Source: Longicatena sp. (lineage in GTDB: Bacteria > Bacillota_I > Bacilli_A > Erysipelotrichales > Erysipelotrichaceae). Taken from it: DNA of 26,184 bases. Both the position numbers and the translations under genes were made by a program. The DNA lies in contig JAHHST010000007.1 in NCBI GenBank assembly GCA_020025055.1, forward strand, positions 1 through 26,184, given 5' to 3'. Positions within the stretch are counted from its first letter, which is position 1. Every line of letters starts with the position of its first letter. Shown here piece after piece: positions 23,095 to 26,184 of this stretch. The notes beneath the pieces are model-generated. The model made no database searches. It was not told where the DNA came from and worked only from the letters and a program-made list of their open reading frames with translations.

Positions 23095-24577
23095 AACGAT
23101 GATATAATTTTTTTGTTTGATATTTATCTTCACATGTTAAATTGATTTGTAATTTACGGAAAGTATCTAAATCCACCTGAGATAAGATAACAGTGCTGTG
23201 TGCTTCACAGTCTTTTAATTTATCTAATTGTTGCATTGCACAATGTGATACAGGGTTTGTAGTTGCGCTAATTGCTAAAGCAATTAATACTTCATCTGTA
23301 TGTAATCGAGGATTATGATTTCCTAATGGACCAACTTTTAATTTTTGAATTGGTTCTATAATATTAGGTGAAATTAAAGGAATTTCATCATTAATATGTC
23401 CAAGATATTTTAGTGCATTTAATAATGCTGCTGAGCTTGCTCCTAATAAAGAAGTTGTTTTACCTGTTACAATTGTATGATCAGGTAATTCAATTGCTAC
23501 TGCAGGAGCATGTGTTTGAATCGCTTTATCTAATGCAGGTTGAACACATTTACGATCTTCAGGAGTAATGTTTGCTTGAGACATGATAATTTCAATTTTT
23601 TGAATTGTTTCTTCTGAAGTATGTCCATTTTTTTGATCTACTTTTGCTTTATAATAGCGTCGAATAATTTCTCTTTCACTAGCGTTTCTTGCTTCTTCAT
23701 CATCGCAAATGCAATATCCAACCATATTGACTCCCATATCTGTTGGAGACTTATATGGACTCTTACCTGAAATACGTTCAAACATAGTACTTAATACAGG
23801 GAATATTTCAACATCGCGATTGTAATTTACAGTTGTTTCTCCATATGCTTCTAGATGGAATGGATCAATCATGTTGATGTCATTTAAATCTGCAGTTGCA
23901 GCTTCATAGGCTAAGTTTACAGGATGTTTTAATGGTAAATTCCAAATAGGAAATGTTTCGAATTTTGCATAACCAGCTTTAACACCACGTTTATGTTCAT
24001 GATAAAGTTGAGATAAGCATGTTGCCATTTTTCCAGATCCTGGGCCAGGAGCTGTTACAACAATTAATGGACGACTTGTTTCAATATATTCATTTTTTCC
24101 ATATCCTTCATCTGAAACAATTAAAGGAATGTTGTTTGGATATCCAGGAATTTGATAATGTAAGTAAACACGTACTCCTAAATTTTCCAAATGATTCTTA
24201 AATGCATTTGCTGATTCTTGATTTTCGTAACGTGTAATAACAACACTTCCTACAAATAATCCAGTTCCTCTAAATGCATCAATTAAACGAAGTACTTCTA
24301 CGTCATAAGGAATTCCCATATCTCCACGGATTTTATTTTTTTCAATATCATTTGCACCTACAGCAATTACAATTTCTACTTGATCTTTTAATTGTAAAAG
24401 CATTTTTAATTTACTATCTGGCTGAAAACCAGGTAATACACGTGCAGCGTGGTTATCATCGAATAATTTACCACCAAATTCAAGATATAGCTTATTATCA
24501 AATTTAGAAATTCTTTCTAAAATGTGTTTTGATTGAAGTTCTAAATATTTGTCGTTGTCGAAAGCAATTTTATTCAT
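23093..24577 (-). CDS. DUF1846 family protein
   Basis: A 494-residue cytoplasmic protein matching the DUF1846 family, which is common in Bacillota and still without an established function. The P-loop-like motif APGPGSGKMATCL (Lys183 in GSGK), LYLEFGGKLFDDNHAARVLPG near the N-terminus and the segments around KAGYAKFETFPIWNLP and VGPLGNHNPRLHTDEVLIAL are family-like. The length is normal. The start is ATG at 24577, with GGGAG as ribosome site. It is monocistronic, with its own extended -10 promoter upstream and a terminator at its 3' end. The P-loop suggests nucleotide binding, but activity is unknown. Confidence 0.88.
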   Translation of the reverse strand: MNKIAFDNDKYLELQSKHILERISKFDNKLYLEFGGKLFDDNHAARVLPGFQPDSKLKMLLQLKDQVEIVIAVGANDIEKNKIRGDMGIPYDVEVLRLIDAFRGTGLFVGSVVITRYENQESANAFKNHLENLGVRVYLHYQIPGYPNNIPLIVSDEGYGKNEYIETSRPLIVVTAPGPGSGKMATCLSQLYHEHKRGVKAGYAKFETFPIWNLPLKHPVNLAYEAATADLNDINMIDPFHLEAYGETTVNYNRDVEIFPVLSTMFERISGKSPYKSPTDMGVNMVGYCICDDEEARNASEREIIRRYYKAKVDQKNGHTSEETIQKIEIIMSQANITPEDRKCVQPALDKAIQTHAPAVAIELPDHTIVTGKTTSLLGASSAALLNALKYLGHINDEIPLISPNIIEPIQKLKVGPLGNHNPRLHTDEVLIALAISATTNPVSHCAMQQLDKLKDCEAHSTVILSQVDLDTFRKLQINLTCEDKYQTKKLYHR

Positions 24578-24616
24578 TTTTTCACACTCCCTTAATGAAG
24601 TTAATCACTGTCATTT

Positions 24617-24625
24617 ATTATAGCA
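24617..24625 (-). promoter_or_regulatory. extended -10 promoter of the DUF1846 gene
   Basis: On the minus strand TGCTATAAT (TGN plus TATAAT), 40 bp before the start codon. The -35 region (TAGTAA) is poor. Confidence 0.6.
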
Positions 24626-24754
24626 AAATAATATTACATTTACTAATTAAAATGAAAAGAAATTTAAAATAATTTATATGGAAATGCGAAAAACAAAATA
24701 GAATTTGGAAAATCATAAAATGATTGGAAAAAAATCAGAAAATCTTAAAGAAGT

Positions 24755-24784
24755 TTATCAAGAAATTAAAGAGTATGTTATAAT
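24755..24784 (+). promoter_or_regulatory. promoter of murA
   Basis: TTATCA (24755-24760), an 18-bp spacer and TATAAT (24779-24784) with an extended TGT element. Confidence 0.6.
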
Positions 24785-24915
24785 AAAAACACTTCTTATA
24801 TGGCATTATATAAATTATAGGAAGAAATTTAGTTTTAAATAAGAAAAAATGATATGAATAACTATCACAATGGATAGTTTAGAGAATAATATAGAAATAC
24901 TGGAAGGAGAAAAAA

Positions 24916-26184
24916 ATGGAAGAAGTTATCAAAATAGAAGGAAAACATAAATTAAATGGGACGGTTAGAATTAGTGGCTCAAAAAATGCAACAGTTGCAT
25001 TGATTCCAGCAGCAATATTAGCAAATGGACCTGTAACAATTTGTGGGGTACCTAGCATTTCAGATGTTGATTCTTTATCTGTACTTCTTCGTGATTTAGG
25101 AGTTATTGTAGATAAGCGATCTTTTGATAGTCTTGTCATTGATCCAACAGAAATGAAAAATAAACCATTAGTGCATGATGCAGTTAATAAATTAAGAGCA
25201 TCTTACTATTTTATGGGGGCACTTTTAGGAAAATATGGACATGTTGAAATACGCATGCCTGGAGGATGTTATTTAGGCCCAAGACCAATTGATTTACATT
25301 TAAAGGGATTTGAATCATTAGGTGCAACAGTTACTTATGATCACGGATGTTATATATTAGATGCGCCAGAGTTGGTAGGAAATAAAATTTTCTTAGATAT
25401 TGCAAGCGTTGGAGCAACTATTAATATTATGATGGCAGCAGTACATGCAAAAGGAAAAACTGTTATTGAAAATGCAGCAAAAGAACCTGAAATTATCGAT
25501 GTAGCAACTTTATTAAATAAAATGGGTGCAAAAATTCGTGGTGCAGGAACAAATATGATTAGTATTGAAGGAGTAGATCAATTAAATGGATGTTTCCATG
25601 AAATTATTCCAGATCGTATTGAAGCTGCTACTTATATTGTAATGGCTGCAGCTGCTGCGGATGAAGTTGTAATAGAAAACATTATTCCTCATCATTTAGA
25701 GTCTTTATTAAGTAAATTAGATGAAATTGGTGTAGATATGGAAATAGGAATTGATCGAATTTGTATTCGTGGTAGTTTAGATAATCTAAAATCTACAGAT
25801 ATTATGACACTTCCATATCCAGGATTTGCAACAGATATTCAACAACCATTAACTGCCCTTTTAACGCAAGCACAGGGGCAATCAATTGTAACAGAAACAA
25901 TTTATACAGAACGCTTTAAACATTGCCAGGAATTAGCGAAAATGGGAGCTAAGATTAATGTAATGATTCCAAGTTCAATGATTAATGGACCAACACCATT
26001 ATTTGGTGCTGATGTAACAGCAACAGATTTACGTTGTGGTGCATGTTTGGTTATTGCAGGATTAATTGCTGATGGAGTTACAACGATTCGAAATATTTAT
26101 CATATTGAAAGAGGATATGAACATATTGATGAAAAGTTAACTTCATTAGGAGCTAAAATCTGGAGAGAAACGATTGAAAACTAG
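24916..26184 (+). CDS. murA: UDP-N-acetylglucosamine 1-carboxyvinyltransferase
   Basis: MurA transfers enolpyruvate from PEP to UDP-GlcNAc, the first committed step of peptidoglycan synthesis in the cytoplasm. The 422-residue enzyme is complete and ends at the last base of the window. Lys23 (GSKNA), the LRAS segment and the catalytic Cys118 (GGCYLGPRPIDLH) are present. The Cys is the residue alkylated by fosfomycin, so sensitivity at the target level is expected. The repeated inside-out alpha/beta barrel halves are visible as two related ISGSKNA/SIGA-type segments. ATG 24916 follows GGAAGGAGAAA. Low-GC Gram-positives often have two murA genes (murA and murZ); which copy this is cannot be told here. 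Confidence 0.96.
   Translation: MEEVIKIEGKHKLNGTVRISGSKNATVALIPAAILANGPVTICGVPSISDVDSLSVLLRDLGVIVDKRSFDSLVIDPTEMKNKPLVHDAVNKLRASYYFMGALLGKYGHVEIRMPGGCYLGPRPIDLHLKGFESLGATVTYDHGCYILDAPELVGNKIFLDIASVGATINIMMAAVHAKGKTVIENAAKEPEIIDVATLLNKMGAKIRGAGTNMISIEGVDQLNGCFHEIIPDRIEAATYIVMAAAAADEVVIENIIPHHLESLLSKLDEIGVDMEIGIDRICIRGSLDNLKSTDIMTLPYPGFATDIQQPLTALLTQAQGQSIVTETIYTERFKHCQELAKMGAKINVMIPSSMINGPTPLFGADVTATDLRCGACLVIAGLIADGVTTIRNIYHIERGYEHIDEKLTSLGAKIWRETIEN

Larger units (their letters stand above)
24578..24915. other. divergent control region between DUF1846 and murA
   Basis: This stretch of 338 bases is very AT-rich and holds a promoter for each neighbour (listed separately). The murA leader is about 125 nt long and contains a 7-bp hairpin, AACTATC (24860-24866) with GATAGTT (24873-24879), not followed by a T-run. 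I see no gene or recognisable riboswitch. Confidence 0.55.

Overview
The window is AT-rich, single-copy-looking chromosomal DNA from a low-GC member of the Bacillota. TGA and TAA are both used as stops, Shine-Dalgarno sites are strong, there is a sortase-type surface protein, and the set luxS, perR, ftsEX and murA is present. Together with the low GC, these fit a gut-associated member of the Erysipelotrichia or a close relative. This placement is an inference from gene content and composition, since no rRNA is present. I see no tRNA, rRNA, CRISPR array, insertion sequence or prophage.

Layout. (1) 1-6000: a very large secreted, wall-anchored GH31 glycosidase with FN3, carbohydrate-binding, dockerin-like, cohesin-like and FIVAR modules, a possible CcpA site upstream and a strong terminator downstream. 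(2) 6170-9340: rarA (minus), then ispF, then a perR-rbr peroxide-defence operon whose perfect promoter is flanked by two near-identical 15-bp PerR-type palindromes. On the minus strand just beyond the rbr terminator lies a probable unannotated small RNA gene (about 9334-9238) with its own promoter, terminator and two identical CU-rich 11-mers. (3) 9458-12313: a DUF2974/Mbeg1-like hydrolase, a PadR regulator, a small unknown protein and luxS. (4) 12310-14962: a Gfo/Idh/MocA oxidoreductase (minus), a Tim44-like membrane protein overlapping a Nudix hydrolase, and an orphan PTS EIIA of the lactose/cellobiose type. (5) 15007-19806: a cell-wall remodelling operon in the unusual order ftsX, coiled-coil M23 peptidase, ftsE, second ftsX, followed by a HAD phosphatase. 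(6) 19905-23066: a guanine-type purine riboswitch with a readable terminator/antiterminator, controlling purD and fhs. (7) 23070-26184: a DUF1846 protein (minus) and a complete murA ending exactly at the window edge.

How the genes fit together. PurD and Fhs serve purine synthesis and its formyl-folate supply, and are shut off when guanine is plentiful. PerR and rubrerythrin form an iron/peroxide stress module. FtsE, two FtsX paralogues and the M23 enzyme look like one gated peptidoglycan hydrolase machine. The large GH31 protein is a cell-surface glycan degrader, plausibly acting on host glycans. The least expected items are the minus-strand sRNA, the two-FtsX operon, and the cohesin plus dockerin modules in one wall-anchored polypeptide.
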